Source of the DNA: Campylorhamphus procurvoides
Lineage: Eukaryota > Chordata > Aves > Passeriformes > Dendrocolaptidae
DNA: 64,000 bases
Assembly: GCA_013396655.1 (NCBI GenBank)
Contig: WBMV01000078.1
Span: forward strand, 62,001-126,000
Direction of reading: 5' to 3'
Of the stretch, positions 1 through 11,079 are shown one piece after another (position 1 is the stretch's first letter; each line of letters begins with the position of its first letter). Made by a program: the position numbers and the translations under genes. Under the pieces are notes generated by a model that saw only the letters and a list, made by a program, of their open reading frames with translations, had not been told where the DNA came from and made no database searches.

Positions 1-177
1 TTAGTTTTTGCTGGACCAGCTCTGCCTCCTGTGGAAATTCATTGCTAATTTTCAGCTCAGCCTTGTACATCCTGTATTTCCCTTGGGTTTCCTTTGCTTG
101 GGAGTGGGGAGAGGTTTTCTCATTTACACGAGGGTCGAGAGTTGCTCTAAACCCAAGTGTCACCACGAGTTGGTGAG

Positions 178-350
178 GGTAGAGGGGCGGATGTTTCTGT
201 GCAGCTCTGGTGGTGTTGGTGGGCACAGAGGGTAAATGGATGTTGCCATGCAGGCTGTTGGTGGGGGTAAATGATGGAAGGATGTTTCTCCAGGGGGTTG
301 GTGGGTGTAGAGGGTGGATGGATGTTTCTCTTCAGGTTGTTGTTGGTTGC
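178..350. repeat. degenerate minisatellite, about four units of roughly 43 bases
   Basis: Four diverged tandem units start near 178, 224, 267 and 307. Each has a GTAGAGGG-like start, a GGATGTTTCT-like middle and ends in a GTTGGTGGG-like stretch. Units differ by substitutions and small indels, so the array is old. Unit borders are approximate. Confidence 0.6.
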
Positions 351-1730
351 AAGAGCACTCCAGCCTGGGGAACCTGCTGGGCTGGACTTCTGGTTCAACT
401 GGTGATGGGATAAGAACCTGCCTGTGCTTCCTCCCCACTCCAGCCCCAGCACAGCTGCAGAGGGGAAGACCCTGCTCAGACCTCCTGGTTGTGCCATGAG
501 CACTCCAATCCCTTCTCTAGGTCCTAACTGCATGTCACATCAAAGGGCTGGTTGGTTGTGGAGCTTTGGGCTCCATGCTGGGTGAAGGTTCCTACTCTCC
601 TGGAATGTGATTGTGTCAAGAAACATATATATAGAGAGAGAGACAAATGCCTCTTCCAAGCTGTACAGCCCAGATCTTTGGTTCAGAAATGGCTCCTGAC
701 AGGGGGATGGGAAAGGAGAGGCTCTAGAATAATCGCAATTGCAGTGCCTTGGGCTTTGAAATGATGACAGAAAATTTTCCTGCTCACATTTGTTCTCATT
801 TAGTTCCAGCTTGTTCACCAGGATGTTTTTCAAGGAGGGTCTGGTCAGTGTTGGCAAAGGAAAGTCTCTTATTTCCCAAGCATGCTTATCACTTTGTCCT
901 TGACAACGATGGGAACTTTCGGCACTTTTTTACATTTAGAGGCAAACATGAACAAGCCTGCCCTTGCAAGCAGCATTGTCCTACTCTTCCTGAGTGCTGA
1001 ATCACGCAGCACAGATAAAGTTTCCCCAAAATATTGTTGGCTTTGCAGATGTTGGACCTGGGAGAGTTGGGTGGGAGCAGGAGGAGAGTGAATATCTAAA
1101 CTACAAACTGGAAAAAAACCTTGCAGCTTAAACAAAATCCCTGCCATCACTTGGGAAAATGTGTTTTGATGTAGGATGAACAATAAAATCTTGAGTATTA
1201 TAAACAGCTTCATAAATATGGAGAGTTTGTGTCTGGAATAGAGTGGTAGTGGTCGGGTGGTGCTGCTTACCCACAGAGTGGTGGATGAGGATAAAGCAGA
1301 GGCTGCACCTGCAGGGAAGCAGTTGCTGTTTGCCCTCTGCCCTCCCTTTTTGTGAATATGGGGGTGGTTTAGGCTGTGGGATGTGAATCAGGAGCTCATG
1401 TTTTAAGAAAGCTGTATGTTTTCAAAGTACAAGATTTGTCAGATGCTGATATCATTTTACACAGCGATTCACTGGAGATGACAGTGTTAGTGGAGCACAC
1501 TGAAACACGCATTGAAAGGATGATGCTTAAATATCTTAGCCCCCCAGGAGAGTAAAACCTCCGTGCTACATGTGCCTTTGACATTTCCTTTGCATCTGCA
1601 GAGCTTTGATTATTTTAGATGTGTTTTTTGTTATCTATATGCGGATCAGACTGGTTTTATCTGTGTCTGGATACAGTGCTTGTTTCTTGGTAAGGCTGAG
1701 GACATAAACACCATCCATAAATGACATGTA

Positions 1731-1996
1731 GGACCCAAGGGAATGGCCTGGAGTTGTGTCAGGGCAGGCTGAGGTTGGATCTCAGCAAAAGGTTCTCCCC
1801 CCAGACGGTGGTTGGGCACTGACCAGGCTCCCCAGGGCAGTGGGCACAGCCCCAAGGCTGCCAGAGCTCCAGGAGGGTTTGGATGATGCTCTGGGGCACA
1901 GGGGGTGACTCTTGGGGATGGGCCTGTGCAGGGCTGAGGGTTGGACTCGATGATCCTGATGGTCCCTTCCAGCTCAGGAGTTTCTGTGATGCTCTG
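1731..1996 (+). mobile_element. CR1 LINE 3'-end fragment
   Basis: The stretch matches the 3' region of avian CR1: the block around 1770-1830 (ggttctcc, cagacggtggttgggcac, ctccccagggcagtgg), then ttggactcgatgatcctgat and a terminal TTTCTGTGAT-type tail near 1981. It is truncated at its 5' end, as CR1 copies normally are, and sits in the sense direction of STX8. Confidence 0.85.
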
Positions 1997-3177
1997 CTGT
2001 TGGAAGGTGAATGTTGGAGGAAACCACTCCCATTCAGGGGCTGGTGTTGAAGGGATGGAGGTAGAGGGGGGCAGGTGTGCTCGGGGTGCTGCAGGAACTG
2101 ATGTCACACACTGGCACTACCCTTACAAGGACAGGGTTTCCTTCTAGTGTCACAGGGAAGTTTGGAAGCACAAGGAATGCCCTCTTCAGTGTCACCCTCT
2201 TTTTAATAGAGGTATTTGGGAAATCTTTTGTTTGAGGGAATAGTCAGAACAATAAAGGCTCATTAATAAGGGCCCTGTCTTATGGATGTGGGACTTGTGT
2301 TCTTTAAGTGTTCTTTAACCCCCAGCCAGCATTGACCTGGGGTTATGATCCATAAAGATGAGCAGAATATCAGTATATCTTGCTGCCTGGTTGCTGTGTG
2401 CTCTAACTTCTGCTTTTATTGCTTATGGGCTGTTGAACTGAGGAGTTTCATCAGGGCAAGAATGCAGTGCCAGGACCTGCTGGGGTGTAGAAGAGCTGAG
2501 GGCACAGCACCAGCTGGCACAGCCACTGCCCCAGTCCCATTTCAAAGACAGGCTGGACTTCCTGAGACATTGATCAGCATTGGGAAAGTGCTACAAGTGT
2601 ACCCAGAGCAAGATGCTTTGCAGTAGCGCTCAGGGTTTGGCTGCTGTCCTCCCCTGGTTTTTCCTGCCCAAAGAAGTCCGTTCCTGCCCACGGAGCAGGC
2701 ACAAAGCACTGGCTGAGTATTTCGAGGAAATCAGAGCATAACAGTCAGTGAGGAGAAAATTTAGTGCCTGAATGTGGCTTTTCATTTCCAATGTTAAAAA
2801 AACCCAACCCACCAACTGCTTTTGGTGTTATCCTTGTACTTGCTCTGATTTCCCTGACAAAGTTAAAGCAATCGGTTATAGGAGGTGCAGAGTGTGTTGG
2901 CCTGATGTTTTTCTTTCTCCTCTCTTAAAAATAAATGTAGAAGAAACTTTGCCCACTTCCCTTTTCCCAGAGGACCATCTGGGCTGGAAGGAGAAGTGCC
3001 ATCCTTACAGCTCCAGAACAGAACCAAGGCAGGACTTCGACTGTGACCTCCATGGTCACATGGTTGGGACCACAGCGAGTGCTCCCAGAAGCTTTTATGA
3101 AGATGGTGATTCTGGATGTGGTTTAATGATGATGTTGTGGCCAAGTGTTGAGATGTTCCATTCCATGACTGTTAGGA

Positions 3178-3572
3178 GCTGCTGAGGGAACTCAGGTCAT
3201 TCAGTTTGGAGAAGAGAAAGCTCAAGGGGGACCTCACTGCCCTCTACAGCTGAAAGGAGGGTGTAGTGAGGCATGGATTGGTTTCTTCTTGCCCTGTCTC
3301 TGGTGCAAGGATGAGAGGAAATGGCCTTACGTTGTGCCATGGGAGGTTCAGATTAGATATTAGAAAAAAAAAATCCATAGAAGGCAATGTCAGACATTGG
3401 AATAAGTTGCCAGGGAGGTGGTGGAGCCACCATCTCTAGAAGTGTTCCAGAGTTGTCTGGATATGCTACTTGGGGACATGGTTTAGGGGTGATTATGGTG
3501 GTGCTGGGTTGATGGTTGGACTTGGATGATCTTGAAGTTCTCTTCCAGCCTTGCTGATTCTGTGGTTCTGTG
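3178..3572 (+). mobile_element. CR1 LINE 3'-end fragment, diverged
   Basis: A CR1 3' region runs from the ttcagtttggagaagagaaa segment to the GATTCTGTGGTTCTGTG tail at about 3556-3572. It has an A-run at 3364-3372 and many substitutions, so it looks older than the copies at 14 kb and 40 kb. It lies about 300 bases upstream of the STX8 exon at 3886. Confidence 0.8.
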
Positions 3573-3885
3573 TGCACTAATGCCCTTGCACTGACCAGTG
3601 CTTTGGCATCATGTGTGATATGCTTCCATCACCGTACGCTCCATGGATGCCTGAACTGGTCCTGCTGTTTCAGGCTGTATTTTTCCCCCTTCTCTCAATG
3701 GGGAATGTGCTGAATCTGAAGCCTCTTGTGTAGCATTCCCAGGATTTGGCCCTTTCCCTGGTCTGTCACACCGAAGGACAGAAGGATGCAGCTGGTTTCC
3801 ATGCTGGATGCTCCAGCAGGAGCGTGCTGGTTGAGCAGGGGTGCTGTGGGCTCCCAGATTAATGCTCATGTTTCTCTCTCTCCAG

Positions 3886-3987
3886 AGATCATCGATGACC
3901 TTACGAACCTGGTGGAAAACACAGACGGTCGGCTCCGCAACCAGACACGCCATGTGAAGATGGTGGACAAGAAATCAACGTCCTGTG
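3886..3987 (+). CDS. STX8: STX8 penultimate coding exon (second half of the SNARE motif)
   Basis: Syntaxin-8 is a Qc-SNARE that works in endosomal membrane fusion with syntaxin-7, Vti1b and VAMP8/VAMP7. This exon of 102 bases (34 codons, phase 1 to phase 1) encodes residues close to EIIDDLTNLVENTDGRLRN followed by a basic stretch and STSC. It corresponds to roughly residues 181-215 of the about 236-residue human protein. It is the C-terminal half of the SNARE helix plus the linker to the membrane anchor. The zero-layer glutamine should lie in the previous exon, outside the window. The acceptor is a long pyrimidine tract ending in CAG at 3883-3885, and the donor is G|GTAGGA at 3988. The first base of the Glu codon and the last two of the final Gly codon come from neighbouring exons. 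A start at 3888 is possible if the alternative AG is used. Identification is by recalled family sequence and confirmed by the exon at 41490. Confidence 0.95.
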
Positions 3988-6900
3988 GTAGGAAATGGCT
4001 TGAGCACAAAACAGTTAATAACAGGGCAGTTATTAATTGATTGATGATGCACAGTGTTTAACTGTTGCTAATAGGTGTGCAGTGCATTCCCCCCAGGACA
4101 GGTTCTTTTAAAGCCAGAAACTGCACCTCTCCAGACTTTCTGTGGGTGTGACTCACTGTGCTTGCTGCTTGTTGGTGCAGTTAATTTCCTTAAGCCATTT
4201 GACTCCAGCATTGCACAACATTCTGATTGGAAACTGCCTGAAATTAGAGCGATGCATGTTAATTAGGTTTACAAAAACTTGCTACCAGCTCTCACAAACT
4301 GGTCACAGCGGGAAGCGAAGCCACAGGGGCGTTTCTGGTGGTATCCTGCAGGAATGTGTCTTTAACCAAGCATTCAGAGCCTGCCAGGCATGAAATCCTT
4401 CCTGGGGACTCCTCAAGCTACGTGCAAACTGGTCAGGCTAAACTGCTGTCCCTTTCCATAGAGCCAAAGGCAGGGTATAATCTCAGGTGAGTGAGGGCAG
4501 GTTTTCCTCTGTTGGATGAAGAGCTGGGGATTGATGGCAGTGACCAGGGAAAGGTGCTGTGTGTGATGGCAGAAAGTGTCCCTGTGTTGAGAGGGTGATT
4601 GATGGAGGGATCAAGTCCATGGAGCAGTGTTGGCAGTTCTTCAGGGAGCAGCCTGTCTGCTTCTGCTGTCTGTGGCTCATTTTTGCCGTGCTAGAAGGCT
4701 CAAAAATGCAATGTAGAAATTTGACTTACAGGCAGAAGCTGCTGAAATTTGGCTTATGTAGTTTAGCAAAAAGAAAGTCAAGAGCTGGCTTGGTCACGTA
4801 CCTGTTTGAGGTTTTGTTCTGTAGTGAGGATCTGGCAGCAGAAGCTCCTGAAGTAAGGCTGGCAGAGGCAACTTTCAAGCACTGACAGTGTATTTCAGGG
4901 ATTTATTTGGTTCTCCATCAGTGATAACTTTTTGAAAGCTTGGTTGATAGAGGTTGATGAAAAAACCTGTGGCTTCTTCTGGAGGTTAAAGTTGACTTGT
5001 CAGAGGCATTTGTCTCTGATTCCTCTCGTGCCAACTACAGATGGAACTAAAGGCGTGACTGCAGAGTTCATGACTGACTCTTTTATTTTAGATCTTTAAT
5101 GTTGATGCAAGATGGATTTAATTTAAAATGAAGTGCATTTGAATGGTGCTGAGTACCCCTGTGCGCCTTTGGGGTCTCCCCTTAATTCCTGTGGTTTAGT
5201 TTTCTGCACGAGCGCGAGGCCATGACGGTGCAGGGCGGGCGGGGAGTCTCATTCCACCCAGGAGGGATTTCTCCCCCCTTTTCAGTGTTCCTCATGCAAG
5301 TGCACCCCAGACATGCTGCTGGATGATGGGCTTGTCTCTTTAACTCAGGAGGCCCATTCTGGCTGCCTGGGGAATTTGAGAAGAAGAGGAGGAGGAGGAT
5401 GGGAGAGGTGAAGGCTGGGAAGATCCTGGGCTGGATTCCTTGGGGGTGACCTCTCTCACCATTTCCACATTGGAAAACATTTCTCTGCAAGGGGTGGTGA
5501 GAAGTGCTGCCTCTGGTGCCTGTTCCCTCTGCTCCAATAGGCCTTCCTGTGTTTGCATAACAATCTGGGCATGTGTAAACACTGGATTGCCTCAGATAGC
5601 TGCTTCATTCTGCCCAAGCACGAGTTTCAGAACAATAATGCTGGAAGACACAGGCCTTAATGGCATTTTTCCCATCTCTTTTCCACCCTTATCCCTGGCG
5701 CTGGAAGAGAACTGGTGTATTAAGATGAGAAAAACTTATGATTATTCCTTGAAAAAAGTTGGGCAGAGGGAAAACTGGCACCTGCTAGGTAACTCTATTT
5801 TAGAGTGCTCTTCTCCCCTTCCAACGTTTCATTTAAATTGATAAAATCTTCAGTAACTCTTTGGGTTTGGTGTATTCCTTTGGATTTAAGCTGTGGTGAA
5901 ATGCTCAGCCTCCCACCTTGCCCACCCCATTCTTGCTCACACCCAGTCTCCACACTATTCCAGCATGTGCCCGTATCTGGATTTTTCCCTCATTTTTGAA
6001 ATCATAATGTCTTTTAATTTTCCTGCCGAGTGCCTGCTCTGGAGCCACGGGCTGTGGATACAAGCGGATCACACTGGCAGGAATAGCAGAATAATTACTG
6101 TTTTATAAGCTAGAATGCCATGCATTAATGGGTGTGTCTTTGTTAGCAGCCTGCATCATCATAAAATCAAAGTACTGCTGATGAAATCCCACTTCAGTCA
6201 ATATTTCAACACCTCTCTCTCTCATGCAAACACCATTTGGAGCCTTGGAGGGTGTTCCCAGTGGCCTGTGCTGTGTCAGTGTCGCGTGCCCGGCACAGGT
6301 AGCTCGGGGTGTGGTGGCATTGCTGGGAGCATCCCCTGCCCCTCTGCCCATCCCCAGGCCTGGCAGAAACCTTCAGGTTGTTTTGGGTGGGTTGCTTCAT
6401 TTGCAGCTTGTTTTCAATGCCATTCTTCATGCTGACTCAAGAGGTGTTGACAGTCCCAGCCTTTGCCTCAGCCCAGGGAAGGCCGTCCCGCTCGGAGCCC
6501 GTCTGCCTTGGTGGCCCTGGGCAGCCCCACACTGGTGTCACTGGGAATTCCCAGGGATTGCAGTGGAGGAATAACCAAGGGATATACTCAAGCCTGCTGC
6601 ATTTATGAAATTATTGTTGAAAATCATCAGTCATGAGCAGGCAAATGTTTGCATGCTGCTTGGCATTATTTCCTTCCTCCTCAGTGTGTGCTGGGCATTA
6701 GGAGGGCTGGTAGGACATTAAATTTCAGAAATATGCATTGAGCCTTCACCAAAATGTTCACACAAATCAGGAATCACATGTTAGGCTGCCTTTGCCAGCT
6801 TTACTTCAGGAGTGTCTGCATGCACAACTTTTCAGTTTTGCCATGGATGCTCTTTGGGTTGTTTGTCCCCTCAGCGTGGGCACTTCAGGGGTTTGTGCAG

Positions 6901-7030
6901 AGTAACACTCATTAACCATTTCTCAGTAATTTTTAAATGGAAACTTTAACCCTTAGAACATCCTCTTAAGAGCTGAGTTTGAAAACAAGCAAAGAAATTA
7001 AAATATGACCAAGGCTGGGATGCTGGGGGG

Positions 7031-7640
7031 TGTCATGTCTTAACCCCAGACAGCAGCTCAGCCCCACAGAGCCAATCACTCACTGTCTCCCAGTGGGGTG
7101 GGAGAGGGATTGGAGGCATTGCATTGGACTCAAGGAAAAGTGAGAAAACTCACGGCTTGAGTTAAGAACAGTTTAATGATTGGAATATAATAATAATAAT
7201 TATAACTAATTGTGATGAAAAAGAAAATAAAAAAGAAATAAACCCCGAGTAGGACAAGGGATGCAGATGTGAACAATTGCTCGCCACCAAAGATGCTGAT
7301 GAATGACTGATGCTCAAACAGTCCCTGAGCAGTGACCCCCCCACAACGACCTTCTCCACCCAGTTTTATTCCTCAACATGATGCCATATGGTCTGGACTA
7401 TCCCTTGGGTCAGCTGGGGTCAGCTGTCCTGGCTGTGTGCCCTCCCAGCTCCTTGTACACCCCCAGCCTTGTCTGTGGTGGAGTGGAATGAGGAGCAGAA
7501 GGGATCTTGAAGCTGGGTATGCCCTGCTCAGCCATAGGGAAAACATCCCTGTGCTATCAGTGCTCTTCCAGCCCAAATCCAAACCACAGCCCCATACCAG
7601 CCTCTGGGAAGAAGATTAACTCTACGCCAGCCAAATGTCA
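7031..7640 (-). mobile_element. avian ERVL-like long terminal repeat (minus strand), probably the 3' LTR
   Basis: Read on the minus strand, the block begins near 7640 with TG followed by a TTTGGCTGG-type start and ends near 7031 in ACA, giving about 610 bases with TG...CA ends. It has the order typical of a common avian ERVL LTR family. First comes a GACAGCTGACCCCAGCTGACC-like stretch, then CATATGGCATCATG, then a TATA-like AATAAAACTGGG near 7361-7372, and last an ATTAAA poly(A) signal (complement of 7172-7177) just before a GAGTTTTCTCAC stretch. A (TAA)n run lies at 7186-7204. No matching 5-base duplication flanks it. Family naming is from memory, so the exact subfamily is open. Confidence 0.75.
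7186..7204. repeat. (TAA)n microsatellite inside the LTR
   Basis: Five to six TAA/ATA units occur in the AATATAATAATAATAATTAT stretch. It is part of the AT-rich 3' section of the LTR. Confidence 0.8.
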
Positions 7641-8045
7641 CTCTTCACCCTTTAGTCCACATCATTTACCTCACTATCCAGTACATCCTCATTGACTGCC
7701 ACCACCTCCCTCCTGGCCTTTCATACAATGCACAGACACCTTGCCCTTAGTCTGTGGGCCACCCCTGGGAAATGTCTGTAAAATGCCCATGAAAGTCCAG
7801 AAAACGTCCCTTGAGTTCATTTAGTCCCTCTGTTCTGGTGGTCACTCAGGACAGGAGGGGTGCTGTGTTGTATGGAGTTACTGGGCACCAAAGCCAGCTC
7901 AGGCCAGGTCACTGCTGCACTGCAACTGCTCCTTGGAGGGCTTCTCCTCCCTTGGTTCAGGGGTTCCTGTAACACACAGCTCAAATAAGGGGTTACACCA
8001 ATTTAAAGCCTCCACCCCTGGTCCCTTCAGGCCAGGTTAGGGGGG
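7641..8045 (-). mobile_element. probable internal remnant of the ERVL-like element next to its 3' LTR
   Basis: The 400 bases beyond the LTR start do not look like the flanking intron. They resemble the non-coding stretch that precedes the 3' LTR in avian ERVL-type elements, for example the segment that reads on the minus strand as ACTAAAGGGTGAAGAGTGACA at the junction. No gag, pol or env reading frame is visible. The remnant is cut off at about 8045, where a CR1 begins. This call is by pattern memory and is weaker than the LTR call. Confidence 0.4.
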
Positions 8046-8047
8046 TT

Positions 8048-8125
8048 ACAGAATCACAGAGGCATTGAGGTTGGAAGAGACTTCCAAGACCATCAAGTCC
8101 AACCTTTGATCAATCACCACCTTTT
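8048..8125 (-). mobile_element. CR1 LINE 3'-end fragment
   Basis: It begins with the inverted CR1 tail (ACAGAATCACAGAGGC), followed by gaggttggaagagacttcc and atcaagtccaacc, which is the standard antisense CR1 3' end. It abuts the ERVL remnant. The far end is hard to place because of divergence. Confidence 0.8.
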
Positions 8126-9664
8126 GCCATATCCTGTCGTTCCTTGGACATGAGAACCAGTGCAGAGAATTCCCCTTGCTCCCAGTCTGGGCTGGTGCTT
8201 TTGGGTAACTCTTCCCCCATCCTCGAGTTTTGTAGTGGTTTTCTTGGGGCATTTTTGGTTGTTTTTATTTTTTTTAACTTAAAGACACAAGCAGGCATCT
8301 CCCTGCAGAGAGGATGGTTAAACCAGGCTTTGGGATAAAAGGGTCCTGAAGTGTTTGTGTTTGAAGGAGACACAGGGGTTTGGGTGACCTAGGACACAGG
8401 TTGGCATGTGAGACCTATGCAGAGGTGGCTGCACTCAGGCTGTGCAATGTGTGGGGTCAGAAATGTTCTTCAGGTCCTGCTGAACTGGGGAGGGGATAGG
8501 TGTGGTTCTACTCCTGGTTGTACCACAGTCACACTCTGGTGACTCTCCCATAGCTGAGGAGAAAGGCTGGTTTGGTTTGCTGGGAAGGCAGCACAGTGGA
8601 TTAGGACTTTGTCATGATAAAACCAAACAAACCCAAGCACACTCTTCTGTCTGACACACATATCCATCCCTTCCAAGCAGCATGGGGGGAGCACACCATG
8701 TCTCTGCATCCCTCTGAGCTCCAGATAAACAGGGAAAACGAGGAGAAACCACAGCAAATGCCCTGCTGGGCCAGGCTGTGTGTGCTGTGGAATTACACAC
8801 CACTGCAGAGTGGTGGCTGAGCAGGTTTTTTCCCATCTTTGGTTTTCTCCTGTTCCACAAGATGGCAATGCAATCGCCTCCCACAGCCCCCGGTACCTGC
8901 TCTCCTCTCCCCTTTGCCTTCCTGGGGAGGCTTTGGGGGATGCTAAAAGCAGGATGTAAATCCTATGAAGTTAATCTATACCAGGTGGGTTTTTTTTAAT
9001 CTTACCAATTAACCAAGACACCTGAATTAAAGACAGAGCTTTGTCAAACCTATTAATTGGAGTTTTTGGAAGGTTTGATTTGTTTTAACACAGAGTAACT
9101 TGGATTATATAAGGTTTCCTCTAGAAAATAATGATTCATGCAGGCTGGGGCCTTTTTCTGCCAGATTTTGTGGTCTCTCTGTTCTAAGTTTTGGTTACTT
9201 TTGCCATGGATTCAATTTGTTTTATGAATTATGGATGGCAGTTGCTCAGGTTTGTTCCTCTGACGTATCCTGTGTGTTTAGATGAGCAAGTCCCCATCCA
9301 TTTGTTTCTTTCTCGGTGGAGAGGAGAAGCTGGTGCACTTGCCATTAAATCAGCCTTTCCTGCAATCTGACTCTTGGAGAAGTTACACTGATATTCCTCC
9401 CCAGTGCTGCCCTGACAACTGCACTGGCTGAGTCACCTGACCAGCCTTCACTGGGATGAGTTTTCTTGGCCTGGCAAGTCATATATTTTCCTGATTTTTT
9501 TTTATTGCCATTTTTCCTTCCTTTGGTTTCTTCCACTTTAAGCAATTACATGTTGAAAAGTTTGTTCTGAGTTGTTATCCCTGCAAGAAAAGTTGAAAAG
9601 AAACTTTAGCAGAAGAATGATGAATCTGCTGATTAAATTTGGCTCATCTCTGGTCGCTGGTGTC

Positions 9665-9840
9665 TTAAATCAGACCATCTAGTCCCACCCTCTGTCAGGT
9701 TATTCCAAGCCCCATCCAACCTGGCCTTGAAGGATGGGGCAGCCAAGGCTTCTCTGGGCAATCTGTGCCAGGGCACCACCACTCCCATAGTAAAAGAAAA
9801 TTCTTCCTTGTACCTAATATGAATCTAAATGTGCTGATGC
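9665..9840 (-). mobile_element. CR1 LINE 3'-region fragment
   Basis: The antisense CR1 segments appear in order: catctagtcccaccctctg, ccaagccccatccaacctgg, gatggggcagccaaggcttc, tgccagggcaccaccactcc. The terminal tail is missing, so the fragment is truncated at both ends. Confidence 0.85.
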
Positions 9841-11079
9841 CTCATGGCAGAACAGCCTGGGGAGGTGGCCAAGGGGCAGCCAGGGAGTTCCATTTGGGGT
9901 TTTCTGTCTCCCCATTCCCTTCTCCAGCTTGCTGCCAGCCTACCAGGGAACACCAGGAGTCCAGCAGATCTCACTGCAGGGTTTAGCTTGCCCACAGCTC
10001 TTGCTACCTCATGGATCATCCCCACCAGTGCTGCCATTCCCATCTGAGCTCCCTGAAGTGTTTCCTTCCCTCACACGGCTCGTTTTCCTCCACCAGGAGA
10101 GCAAAGGGCGGCTGTGCCTGGGAAGTGCAGGTCTGTCAGAGCTGAGCCTGGCTTTGGGAGGACCTGCTGGTGCAGGCTCCTCTTCTTTCCTCCTTGCCCC
10201 ACTGACTTCTGCCCCTGCTGGCTCATTGAGGCTGAAATGAGCTGCCAAGAGGAGGAGTTCCTACAAGCTTCCTTGGGCATCCATCCTCATTAGAGAGACC
10301 CAATGAAGGGCCTCGTTGAGGTGGGAAGGCTGCTCAAGTCTGAGCTAGAAGGTGAGCTCAAGCCTTGTTAGACACCAGACAAACCTCAAAGCAGATTAGC
10401 TTAGGGACATAGTGAGAAATGTGGCTTCATTCATTATGTTAATGGAACAACTTCTAAATGAACTGGTCCAGTGATTTCAGCACATTGTTAATCTGAGACT
10501 TCTGGTTCATTTGTTGTCTTGCCTTCTTGCTCTCCCATAATATGAAACCCTTTTTCTTGGCTTTGTTACCTCAGAGCCCCCAGGGAGCAGGTGAGGAGCT
10601 CACAGGAGGACTAATGGTGTGAGGGAATATCCCAAAGCGTGTTTCCCATTCAGCAGGTATGCTGCAACAAGGTCAGTCATGGTGCTGGGATGATGCCTTT
10701 GCTGGTGGCCTGTGTCCCACAGCCTGGTCCTCACTCCTGCTGTCCCTTTGTACCCTCCAGACAGCTCATGGCCTTGCTTTCTCCTCCTCCTCTTTACATG
10801 CATTATATTCACTACTCAAGTACTGGCCTTAAAATTGTTCATGCTGAGGTGCTGAAATGGATTCAACTGATGGAAAAGGATAGACTGAAGTGGTCACAAA
10901 CATGGTTTTTTTGTAAAAAAAGGTGGTTTGGAGTTGCTGTATGAATCTCCTTCCAGGTGAGAAGCACGGCGTGTCCTGGTGGTGTCAGCTCAGTGTGTGC
11001 TGAGCAGGAAAGGATGAGAAGAGCCTTCTGGGTCAGAGGATCCCTTCAAGACAAATTTCTGAGAACAAGCTTGTTTTTT

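Larger units (their letters stand above)
1..3885 (+). other. STX8: STX8 intron (3' part), upstream of the penultimate exon
   Basis: This is intron sequence lying 5' of the STX8 exon at 3886. It ends in a strong pyrimidine tract (TTTCTCTCTCTCCAG). I see no earlier STX8 exon: nothing encodes the first half of the SNARE motif. It holds a degenerate minisatellite at 178-350 and two CR1 fragments (1731-1996 and 3178-3572). The remaining unique stretches (350-1730 and 2000-3177) show nothing I can name. Confidence 0.8.

Noticed and set aside
3741..4040. Upstream extension of the STX8 exon frame with an apparent Met start near 3726
   Set aside because: The frame is open by chance. A strong acceptor at 3885 and the family exon border show that coding starts at 3886.
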